Positions 1 to 6,953 of a stretch of DNA of 42,656 nt are shown piece after piece. The stretch lies in contig JBPCKT010000027.1 in NCBI GenBank assembly GCA_051004015.1, forward strand, positions 1 to 42,656. The letters run 5' to 3'. Every line of letters begins with the position of its first letter. The first letter of the stretch is position 1. The DNA is from SXOA01 sp051004015 (GTDB lineage: Bacteria > Planctomycetota > Planctomycetia > Pirellulales > Pirellulaceae). The translations under genes were made by a program, and so were the position numbers. Below the pieces are notes generated by a model, which had not been told where the DNA came from, ran no database searches, and was given only the letters and a program-made list of their open reading frames with translations.

Positions 1-124
1 CCCCAGTCCCCAGTCCCCAGTCCCCAGTCCCCAGTCCCCAGTCCCCAGTCCCCAGTCCCCAGTCCCCAGTCCCCAGTCCCCAGTCCCCAGTCCCCAGTCC
101 CCAGTCCCCAGTCCCCAGTCCCCA
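1..124. repeat. 7-bp tandem repeat (CCCCAGT)n
   Basis: Seventeen perfect head-to-tail copies of CCCCAGT followed by a partial copy, cut by the left window edge, so the true length is unknown. The array is free of stop codons in all six frames, so it cannot be used to judge where the next gene starts. It is followed by a GGAGGC-rich stretch (131-152). The unit is too short for CRISPR and no copy shows divergence, which points to recent slippage or expansion. Confidence 0.97.
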
Positions 125-164
125 CGAGTCAGGAGGCACGAGGCAGGAGGCAGAGATCGAGAAG

Positions 165-428
165 GTGATTGACCAAATAGTCGCGAGTCCCGGCGGGGAC
201 GAGCTTTTGGCGCGCATTTTTGAGAAGCTCTCCGAGCGGGAACGGGAACTTCTTTGGGGATACCTTGCGCAAACCGATGCCTGCGAACTGGGCTACGAGC
301 TTGAAATCCAGAAGCAGACCGCCCACAACTACCTCGCAATCATCGCGCATAAACTCGGTTTCGACTCCCGCCCCGAGCTTCTCCGGCGGGTTTTCTCGGC
401 ACTCTTGAGAAGACTCAAGAAATCTTAG
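165..428 (+). CDS. small LuxR-type helix-turn-helix protein
   Basis: An 87-residue protein that is almost entirely one GerE/LuxR-type HTH domain. Residues about 22-75 follow the family pattern: LSERERELL, then a helix around CELGYELEIQKQTAHNYL, where Thr-Ala-His-Asn-Tyr-Leu replaces the usual Thr-Val-x-x-His, then HKLGFDSRPELL. No receiver or ligand-binding domain is present, so it would be a stand-alone DNA-binding protein or adaptor. Start chosen at GTG 165 because AGGAGG lies about 15 bases upstream and GAGAAGG directly before it. The frame stays open upstream through the 7-bp repeat, so a low-complexity N-terminal extension cannot be excluded. It lies about 90 bases upstream of the DUF1559 gene on the same strand and may regulate it (inference). 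Confidence 0.7.
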   Translation: MIDQIVASPGGDELLARIFEKLSERERELLWGYLAQTDACELGYELEIQKQTAHNYLAIIAHKLGFDSRPELLRRVFSALLRRLKKS

Positions 429-517
429 GAAATCTTCGCGGAATGGTTTTGGCAACCTACCAATCCTCGGCGCGATGCCTTAAATTTCCAGTTCACGCAT
501 TCGCGGAGGCATTTTCC

Positions 518-1459
518 ATGAAGACTCGTAGCGGACTGACGCTGCTCGAAGTGGTGGTGGTCATCGCCATCATCGGCATCTTGCTGGCGCTTCTGATGCC
601 GGCGATTCAGTATGCGAGGGAAGCGGCGCGCCGATCGAAGTGCTCCAGCCAGTTGACCCAGATCGGCCTAGCCATACAGAGCTATGAATCCACATATCGA
701 GTGCTGGCGCAGGGCAACAATATGGGTTATAGCTTCCTGGTTCCGATTCTTCCCCAGCTCGAACGGCCCGACCTGTTTGACCTGGCGGATTTTCGCCCGT
801 TTCAGTGCGATCTGCCCGACAACAAGCTCTTTTCCACGAAGGTAGAGATGTTTGTTTGTCCCAGCGACGGATTTAATGTCGGCACGCTTTCAGGAACTAC
901 CTTTCGGGGAGCGTCCAATTATGCGGGCAACATGGGATATGACACGTTGACGTTGGGTTACAACGGTGCCTTCCATAGCTTATCGCCCGCCAAACTCGGA
1001 TTTTTGTCCTCGCGAAGCGCAACGGATGGAGCATCGCAGACCGTTGCAGTCTCCGAGATCTTGGTGGGAAATGGGGAACCAGATCTGCACCGGTGCAATT
1101 TTTACACCGCGGCACTGTTTCCCAAAGGACAACATGAAGCCTTTTGCCAGGCCTGCCTGAACCATGACCTGGAAGTCTTGCCGAACGGGGACGTCGCCAC
1201 CGATCCAGGACACCGCGGCCGAGCCTGGTACATGGGAGACCCAGGGGGAACTCTGTATACCCACTCGCTCACCCCCAACCAGCTTAGCTGCCGGAACCAT
1301 TTTGACGGGCAATCCGGCGCCTTCACTGCCGCCAGCAACCATCCGAACGGGATCATGTCCTTGTTTCTCGATGGCCATGTGATTTTTATTTCCAGCGCGA
1401 TCAACCAGCGAGTCTGGCGGGGGGTGGGAACGCGCAATGGTTCCGACGTCGCCAATTGA
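518..1459 (+). CDS. DUF1559 prepilin-like (type II pseudopilin) protein
   Basis: A 313-residue protein with the planctomycete DUF1559 layout. The N-terminus has a short basic leader and a class III prepilin signal (TRSGLTLLEVVVVIAIIGIL), with the Gly-Leu-Thr-Leu-Leu-Glu cleavage context and a hydrophobic helix. The C-terminus holds the family block HPNGIMSLFLDGHVIFIS followed by INQRVWRGVGTRNG. Start chosen at ATG 518 because GGAGG at 503-507 is well placed and the prepilin leader begins there; an upstream in-frame ATG at 443 would put 25 non-leader residues in front. DUF1559 proteins are heavily expanded in planctomycetes and thought to be cell-envelope pseudopilins; their function is unproven. 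The following genes encode secreted proteins and may form an operon with it. Confidence 0.92.
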   Translation: MKTRSGLTLLEVVVVIAIIGILLALLMPAIQYAREAARRSKCSSQLTQIGLAIQSYESTYRVLAQGNNMGYSFLVPILPQLERPDLFDLADFRPFQCDLPDNKLFSTKVEMFVCPSDGFNVGTLSGTTFRGASNYAGNMGYDTLTLGYNGAFHSLSPAKLGFLSSRSATDGASQTVAVSEILVGNGEPDLHRCNFYTAALFPKGQHEAFCQACLNHDLEVLPNGDVATDPGHRGRAWYMGDPGGTLYTHSLTPNQLSCRNHFDGQSGAFTAASNHPNGIMSLFLDGHVIFISSAINQRVWRGVGTRNGSDVAN

Positions 1460-1508
1460 AGGTGCGGATGATCGAATCGCTGGAGAAAAAATGAGAGTTC
1501 GTACTGCC

Positions 1509-1525
1509 CTGCCTGAATCAGGCAG
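1509..1525 (+). terminator. possible weak hairpin terminator
   Basis: Two 8-base arms (CTGCCTGA / TCAGGCAG) flank a single base, followed shortly by GTTTTC. It lies between the DUF1559 gene and the next small gene. The T-run is poor, so it may only be an attenuating or mRNA-stabilising hairpin. Confidence 0.3.
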
Positions 1526-1569
1526 GTGCAGTTTTCAAATCCTTCTTTCTTGTTTGTTAGGAGTCTGAA

Positions 1570-1929
1570 ATGTTGCGATTGAAAATCATGTCGATGACGG
1601 CGGTAGCGATGTCGATCATACTCATCGCCAACACGGTCCTGGGGTATACGATGACAACCCCAACCTATAATTCGTTGGTAGGAACCGGACCCCTCACTTG
1701 CGGCGGTTCGACGAGCGGGAGTTCCACAACTGGTCTGACGATCATCGTCAAGGACGGCTCAAGCGGAACCCTAGGTTCCGGCACCGCGGGACCAGGGGCA
1801 GGATGGTTTACGTGGACAGGTACCGCAAACCCAGTCGGCGGCGCATATCCGGCCCCCGGCCAAGTCATGATGCCCATCCTCTATGATTCTGCGTTTAATC
1901 CGGTTGCCTATTCCTATTGCCATACTTAA
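1570..1929 (+). CDS. small secreted Gly/Thr/Ser-rich protein
   Basis: A 119-residue protein of unknown function. Residues 1-25 form a signal peptide (basic start, hydrophobic run AVAMSIILIANTVLG). The mature part is rich in Gly, Ser and Thr, with a VKDGSSGTLGSGTAGPG segment, and has two well-separated cysteines (CGG near the middle, SYCHT at the end) that could form a disulfide outside the cytoplasm. TAGGAG at 1557-1562 supports the ATG at 1570. It follows the DUF1559 pseudopilin gene by 110 bases and precedes a lipoprotein gene, suggesting an envelope-related group. No family recognised. Confidence 0.65.
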   Translation: MLRLKIMSMTAVAMSIILIANTVLGYTMTTPTYNSLVGTGPLTCGGSTSGSSTTGLTIIVKDGSSGTLGSGTAGPGAGWFTWTGTANPVGGAYPAPGQVMMPILYDSAFNPVAYSYCHT

Positions 1930-2060
1930 CGAAGCGAGTTGAACTGGGGGGGGATTCGCGCGGATCGTGCGAGAACCCCCGCAATTTCTTGGTTTATTTC
2001 TCTCTTCACTTCGTGCCGCTCTTGGCATTAACACGCTGTTGGCGGTTCTTGTATCAAGGC

Positions 2061-2606
2061 ATGCAAACATCAATGAACTTCTGGAAGACTTCCGTCTACG
2101 TTCCATCGAGCTTCGGGCTCGCACTTCTATTGGCCGTCGCGTCGAGTGTGGGATGCCGGCAACGAATCACCTCAACGGCAAAGCCCAACCCCCCGCCAGG
2201 CATCGCGGTGCGACTGCCGGACCTCCAGGCGTCTGGCGTCAATTCTTCACCAGAAACGACCCGCGTCCCGGTGCTTCAGCGATTCAAAATGAATGTAACT
2301 GTTCACGGCATTGATGCTCAAGCGCGAAAGCAGGGGAGGGGCATCTCCATACATTTTCTGCCGTTGAAAGGATCCGAGGACGAAGCAAAAAAATGGTTTT
2401 ACGGGGCGGCCACTCTCTTTCCAAAGGATATAAATGCCGCGACTTGGGAATGCACAGGAATTTGCGAAGGCGTCGCCAAGCCCGCGCCGATGCGAGCCGT
2501 GATTGCCATTGGCGATGTTGCCACCGAAATTCCCTTCGCTGAAGTCAAAGTGGAAGCGGTAGCTGATTTCAAGCCCGAAGAAGTCAAGCCAGGTACGCCC
2601 AAGTAG
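2061..2606 (+). CDS. putative lipoprotein of the DUF1559 neighbourhood
   Basis: A 181-residue protein with a lipoprotein signal peptide: basic start, hydrophobic segment FGLALLLAVASSVGC with Cys as the lipidation residue. The mature part has a Pro-rich linker and then a beta-rich domain (VPVLQRFKMNVTVHG ... IAIGDVATEIPFAEVKVEAV). This resembles in position the small carboxypeptidase-regulatory-like lipoproteins often found next to DUF1559 genes, but I cannot assign the domain. The frame is open back to 1917, overlapping the end of the previous gene. ATG 2061 (or 2073) is chosen because the signal peptide starts there. Confidence 0.7.
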   Translation: MQTSMNFWKTSVYVPSSFGLALLLAVASSVGCRQRITSTAKPNPPPGIAVRLPDLQASGVNSSPETTRVPVLQRFKMNVTVHGIDAQARKQGRGISIHFLPLKGSEDEAKKWFYGAATLFPKDINAATWECTGICEGVAKPAPMRAVIAIGDVATEIPFAEVKVEAVADFKPEEVKPGTPK

Positions 2607-3064
2607 GACGCGCTACCGGGGCGTGCGGGAATGGATGCACCCTACGAGGAACTACAAGAACCAAAATTTCTTGCCTCCCGGCGTGGACATCGTTATATTT
2701 CGCTTGAAGCCCACCGCAGCCCCTTCAGGGCAACGGCGCGCCAGGATGCGTGCAGACGGCAGGATCACCTTAACCTATTGAACTGGACTCAATCGCTCCA
2801 ATGCGACCTTCTCAGGCGGGTCGTAACGGTTGTAAGAGCTAACCACCTCAGTAGTTAGGTGCGGATTTTTTGACGCCGGGCATTGCGTGACCTATATTCG
2901 AGCAGGCCGAAATTGAGCAGCGCAGCCCGCTGACAAAGACTCAGCGCAGATTTCCACGCTTGCCTCGATTACCATCCTGATTCCGCGCCGGCATCTCCCC
3001 GCTAGCCTCCCGGTCTACCCCGGGACTTTCGTGGACGCTGCCGCGAACGCCCGGTGAGCTTTCA
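2607..3064. other. gene-free stretch with a weak terminator-like hairpin
   Basis: About 460 bases without a convincing gene. A 75-codon frame at 2631-2858 lacks a ribosome binding site and any family signal. At 2844-2861 a 5-bp stem (CACCT/AGGTG) is followed by six Ts at 2866-2871, which could terminate the upstream group. The remainder should hold the promoter of the protease gene at 3065, but I see no clear -35/-10 pair. Confidence 0.4.
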
Positions 3065-4726
3065 ATGACCCGACTGCCGCTGTTTCGGTTCGCATTCACC
3101 TGTCTTCTCTTCGTGGCATGGTCCGCCCCGCAGCTCGCTCGCGGGCAAGATGCGGCCGCGGCGCCGGCGAAAGTTGACTCGGCGGACGACCTCGCCAAGG
3201 TTTTCGAGCTGGGGGCCCGCCTGGAGCGGGAACGCCGCTGGGCCGATGCACTCACCCATTACGAAGACGCCAACCGCCATCATCCCAACCAGCCGGACAT
3301 CGTCCGGAAGTTGACGCTGGCCCGGGCCCACTACGACGTCTGCCGCCGCTACAGCGATAGCAGCTTCGCAACCACGCTCGTCGCGCTGACGCCGCAGGAC
3401 GCCATCGAAATCTACGACGAAGTGCTCCTCAAGGTCAACACACACTACGTCCATCAGCCCAACTGGCAGGAGCTGTTCAACCGCGGCCGGACGGCGCTCG
3501 AAGTCGCGCTGACGGAGGCCTCCTTCATCGAGAGAAACCTCTCGAAGCTATCTCCGCAGGAAATGGCTTCCCTCAAGCAGGAGCTGCAGCGCCTGGCTAG
3601 CACCGCCCTCGTCAACGACCGCCGCCGGGCCATCGACACGGTATTCTCCATCGCCGCGAGCTTGCAGCAGAAGTTCGGCCTGCGAGCCCCGGCTGTCATC
3701 CTGGAATTCACCTGCGGCGCGACCGGCTCGCTCGACGACTACTCCAGCTTCCTCACTAGCACCCAGATGGAAGAGGTTTTTTCGCAGATTGAAGGAAACT
3801 TCGTCGGCCTGGGGGTCGAACTGAAGACGGAGCCGACCGGGCTGAATATCGTCAACGTCATTTCCATCGGCCCCGCTTTTGAGGCCGGCATTCGCCCCGG
3901 TGACCGCATTACCTCGGTGGACGGCAAAACTCCGAAACAGGTGTCGTCCGACACCTTGGCCGACATGCTCCGCGGCGAAGAGGGGAGCCAGGTTCGCGTG
4001 GAAGTCTTGGGGCGGGACGGCCAGACGCGGTCGCACCTTATCACCCGCCGCCGCGTCGAGGTCCCGAGCGTGGACGAAATCAAAATGATCGATGAGGAAT
4101 ACCACATCGGCTACTTCAAAATCACCAGCTTTCAGAAGACAACCCCGAGGGACGTGGACGCGGCCCTGTGGAAGCTGCATGAAATGGGGATGCGAAGTCT
4201 GGTGATTGACCTCCGCGGCAATCCGGGGGGCCTTCTCAAAGCTGCTGTCGACGTGGCGGATAAGTTCGTAATGGATGGGATGATTGTGGCTACTCGCGGA
4301 CGCAGCCCGCGAGAGGACTTTGACCACAAGGGGCAGGTGGTCGGAACGTGGCGGGTGCCGCTGGTCATCCTGGTGGATCATGATTCCGCCAGCGCCAGCG
4401 AGATTCTGGCCGGGGCCATCCAGGACCATCGCCGCGGCTCGCTCGTCGGCGAAAAGAGCTACGGCAAGGGCTCGGTGCAGGGCATCTTCCCGCTCAGTTC
4501 CAGCGGCGTCGGCGTCCGCCTGACCACCGCCAAGTGGTACACCCCCGCGGGCCAGCCAATCACCGGCCACGGTGTCACCCCTGATGTCCTGGTCCGCACG
4601 GCCGCCAAACCGCCTGTCAGTTCGGACCTGGCTGTTTCCGCCAATGCTGCTCCTCCTGTCCCGACGGAAGACGCCATCCTCCGCGCCGGCCTGCAGGTTT
4701 CGCGGGCGAATCTGAGCAAGAAGTAA
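3065..4726 (+). CDS. S41-family C-terminal processing protease
   Basis: A 553-residue exported serine protease of the CtpA/Prc type, which cleaves proteins from their C-terminal end in the periplasm. Order: signal peptide (1-27, ending near QLARGQ); an alpha-helical N-terminal region (about 35-240) with a TPR-like start (ALTHYEDANRHHPNQPDIV); a PDZ domain (about 247-335, VGLGVELK ... GIRPGDRITSVDG); then the S41 domain. The catalytic Ser443 (SASASE) and Lys468 (SYGKGSVQ) are 25 residues apart, as in known family members, and the LRGNPGG strand is intact. Longer than a minimal CtpA because of the helical N-terminal part. Start ATG 3065 directly precedes the signal peptide; its ribosome binding site is weak. 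Confidence 0.95.
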   Translation: MTRLPLFRFAFTCLLFVAWSAPQLARGQDAAAAPAKVDSADDLAKVFELGARLERERRWADALTHYEDANRHHPNQPDIVRKLTLARAHYDVCRRYSDSSFATTLVALTPQDAIEIYDEVLLKVNTHYVHQPNWQELFNRGRTALEVALTEASFIERNLSKLSPQEMASLKQELQRLASTALVNDRRRAIDTVFSIAASLQQKFGLRAPAVILEFTCGATGSLDDYSSFLTSTQMEEVFSQIEGNFVGLGVELKTEPTGLNIVNVISIGPAFEAGIRPGDRITSVDGKTPKQVSSDTLADMLRGEEGSQVRVEVLGRDGQTRSHLITRRRVEVPSVDEIKMIDEEYHIGYFKITSFQKTTPRDVDAALWKLHEMGMRSLVIDLRGNPGGLLKAAVDVADKFVMDGMIVATRGRSPREDFDHKGQVVGTWRVPLVILVDHDSASASEILAGAIQDHRRGSLVGEKSYGKGSVQGIFPLSSSGVGVRLTTAKWYTPAGQPITGHGVTPDVLVRTAAKPPVSSDLAVSANAAPPVPTEDAILRAGLQVSRANLSKK

Positions 4727-4729
4727 GAA

Positions 4730-4833
4730 CGGCGAGCGGCCTGCGTAAGCTGACCGGTGAGGTGGAAACCCTCGAGAATCATTGCTCCTTGGCTGTTCCG
4801 GGTCACCGGCCAGCTTACGCAGGCCGCTCGCCG
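4730..4833. repeat. long palindromic element (31-bp arms)
   Basis: Arms 4730-4760 and 4803-4833 are reverse complements over 31 bases with one mismatch (position 4752, A where pairing would need G), separated by 42 bases. The arm begins CGGCGAGCGGCCTGCG. It sits between the protease stop and the DUF58 start. Size, symmetry and intergenic position fit a REP/MITE-like repeat rather than a terminator, since no T-run follows. A 12-base piece of it (ACGCAGGCCGCT, 4817-4828) recurs at 32378-32389. Confidence 0.9.
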
Positions 4834-4854
4834 CATTGTCCGGCAGCGGCGATA

Positions 4855-5757
4855 ATGCTCTCCGTGTCCGTCGAAAAGTACCTCAAGCCCGAAGTCATCA
4901 ATCAGATCAAGCGGCTGGACCTGCGCGCCCAGTTCGTGGTGAAGGGGTTTTTGCAGGGTCTGCATGCCAGCCCGTTCCACGGCTTCTCCGTGGAGTTCAG
5001 CGAGCACCGCCGCTACGCCTCGGGGGACGACCCCAAGGACATTGACTGGCTGGTCTACGCCAAGACCGACAAGTACTACGTTAAGAAATTTGAGGCCGAG
5101 ACCAACATCACCGGCTATCTGGTGATGGACCTGAGTCAGTCGATGGGCTTCACGCATCGCCAGGAGTTGACCAAGTTCGACTACGGCATCTGCCTGGCCG
5201 CGGCTTTGGCCTACCTGATGATTCACCAGCAGGATCCCGTAGGGCTCATCACGTTTGATACGCGCGTGAAAGACAGCCTGGCCCCCAAGAGCAAGCGGAC
5301 GCAGCTTGGCACCTTGCTCGCCCACCTCGCCAAGCTCAAGCCGACCGGGCCGACCGACATCGGCAAAAGCCTGACGCAGATTGCCGCCATGTTCCGGCAC
5401 CGCAGCCTGGTCATGATTTTTTCGGACCTCTTGGCCGACCCCGGACCCGTGTTTCAGGCCCTCCGCCGCCTGCGGCATCGCGGGCATGATGTCATCCTCT
5501 TTCACATCCTGGACGAGGCCGAAGTCACGTTCCCCTATGACGGCATGGTGGAATTCGAGGACCCCGAAACGAACGAGCTGGTCGTCGTCGACGCCAGCAG
5601 CTACCGCCGCGACTACCAGAGCGAAATTGCCGCCTTCCGGGCCATGTATAAGCAGGAATGTTTTCAAAGCGGCATCGACTACGTCCAGCTCGACACCAGC
5701 ATGCAGTTCGACAAAGCCCTCCTCGAATACCTCCTCAGCCGCCGGTCGCGGGGGTGA
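4855..5757 (+). CDS. DUF58 family protein (vWA-like)
   Basis: A 300-residue soluble protein with the DUF58 layout: N-terminal LKPEVINQIKRLDLRAQFVV, the signature HASPFHGFSVEFSEHRRYASGDDPKDIDWLVYAKT (about 37-70), then a von Willebrand A-like fold starting VMDLSQSMGF, whose Asp-x-Ser-x-Ser resembles a MIDAS metal site. DUF58 proteins usually work with MoxR AAA+ ATPases and BatA-type membrane proteins, none of which is in the neighbourhood. Start ATG 4855 is preferred over an upstream in-frame ATG at 4762 because the upstream codons lie within the palindromic element. The next gene starts 11 bases after its stop, suggesting co-transcription. Confidence 0.9.
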   Translation: MLSVSVEKYLKPEVINQIKRLDLRAQFVVKGFLQGLHASPFHGFSVEFSEHRRYASGDDPKDIDWLVYAKTDKYYVKKFEAETNITGYLVMDLSQSMGFTHRQELTKFDYGICLAAALAYLMIHQQDPVGLITFDTRVKDSLAPKSKRTQLGTLLAHLAKLKPTGPTDIGKSLTQIAAMFRHRSLVMIFSDLLADPGPVFQALRRLRHRGHDVILFHILDEAEVTFPYDGMVEFEDPETNELVVVDASSYRRDYQSEIAAFRAMYKQECFQSGIDYVQLDTSMQFDKALLEYLLSRRSRG

Positions 5758-5768
5758 GAACTCAGGCC

Positions 5769-6866
5769 ATGAATACACTCCTTCGACACTTCACGAATTG
5801 CGTTCTGGTCTCCGGCCTGTTCGTCAACACTTCGATTCCGGCGGCGGAAAAGGACGACGAAAAGCGAGCAACGGCTTTGGCGAACATTCGCGCCGCGGCG
5901 GCTGGTCGAGACCTGGCGGCGGTGCGCGAGAAACTTGCGGCTGCGGCAAAGCTGAAGGGGAAGGCGGAATACGATGCCGAGCTGCTGCGGCTGGAGGAGC
6001 TTGGCGACTACCTGGAGAAATTCTGGCAGGCGGTGGAGCGTGGAGCGAAAACGCTCGATGGCACCCAGGAGCTCCTCATTGGCGAGGAGCGGGTGGCGTT
6101 TGTCGAGTATGAAAACGGCACGCTCGTGTTGCGCGTCAAAGGGCAGAACCGATCGTATACGCACAAGACGCTTCCCGCCAAGATTGCCCTGACGCTCAGC
6201 CAGCAGGTCATGAAGCCCGAGGCGGCAGCCAACAAGGTCTTCTTCGGTGCGTTCCTGGTGCTGGATGCCAAGGGAGACGTGGAATTGGCCCGGACTATGT
6301 TCAGCGAAGCCGCGGCCGGCGGCGCAGACGTGAAGCGGCTCCTGCCGGAGCTTGACGCGGAGCGGCCGTTGCCACCCATCGAGATTCCGCCCCTGACACC
6401 GGCGATGCGGAACCTGCTGGCCGAGAAGAACTGGTCACTGCGGGTGAAAGGGGACAAAGGCTGGACCCGCCAGCCGCTCGACAAGCGGGTGGAGCAGAAT
6501 TCCGAAGGCCGGCTCGCGGTGCGAGTCCCTACGGAGGAAAGCGATACCCTACAGCTCATCGCCAAGAAGCCGATCGCCGGTGATTTTGTCGCGCGGCTGA
6601 TTCTGACCGATATCAAGAAAGGACAGACACTGGGCCTGTTTGCGGCCGACGCTCAAGATGCCGGCTTTGCGGTGGAACTCCCCGCGGGGAGCTTTCTCGT
6701 CGAATTCGGCAGGCAGGGGGGAGAAATCAAATGCGCCGTCGGGGGGAAGCCCCGCGAGGTCAAGCCGCTCGGCAAAGCCGCTCCCAAGATGGCCGGCGTG
6801 ATTGGCCTGAGCTTGCCCGCCGGCAGCCAGTGTACGATTGCCGCCATTGATTTCGCCGGGCGGTGA
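5769..6866 (+). CDS. secreted protein of unknown function
   Basis: A 365-residue protein with a signal peptide (MNTLLRHFTNCVLVSGLF..., cleavage probably near SIPAAE). Residues about 30-75 are helical and Ala/Lys/Glu-rich. The middle (about 80-190) includes a short LVLRVKGQNRSYTH beta segment and a helical FGAFLVLDAKGDVELARTMF stretch that resembles a TPR-like hairpin. The last 130 residues look like a beta-sandwich (SLRVKGDKGWTRQPLDK ... LGLFAADAQDAGFAVELPAG) similar in style to concanavalin-like domains of secreted planctomycete proteins. No family assigned. Start ATG 5769 is 11 bases after the DUF58 stop and begins the signal peptide; the frame is open upstream to 5658. Confidence 0.75.
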   Translation: MNTLLRHFTNCVLVSGLFVNTSIPAAEKDDEKRATALANIRAAAAGRDLAAVREKLAAAAKLKGKAEYDAELLRLEELGDYLEKFWQAVERGAKTLDGTQELLIGEERVAFVEYENGTLVLRVKGQNRSYTHKTLPAKIALTLSQQVMKPEAAANKVFFGAFLVLDAKGDVELARTMFSEAAAGGADVKRLLPELDAERPLPPIEIPPLTPAMRNLLAEKNWSLRVKGDKGWTRQPLDKRVEQNSEGRLAVRVPTEESDTLQLIAKKPIAGDFVARLILTDIKKGQTLGLFAADAQDAGFAVELPAGSFLVEFGRQGGEIKCAVGGKPREVKPLGKAAPKMAGVIGLSLPAGSQCTIAAIDFAGR

Positions 6867-6953
6867 GCCTCGGGACGAAGGAACTTCAGAAAAAGAGGGT
6901 GTTTCAGCGAACAGAATCGAGCCGCAATTGTCCTTATTCGAGCCCAGTCCATC

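Noticed and set aside
1..124. CRISPR array
   Set aside because: The repeat unit is 7 bases with no spacers.
2631..2858. 75-codon open frame on the plus strand
   Set aside because: No ribosome binding site, no hydrophobic or conserved segment, and an amino-acid mix typical of chance frames.
4459..5778. 439-codon minus-strand frame opposite the protease end and DUF58
   Set aside because: It is the mirror of strongly supported plus-strand genes and has no recognisable protein features; GC-rich DNA makes long antisense frames.
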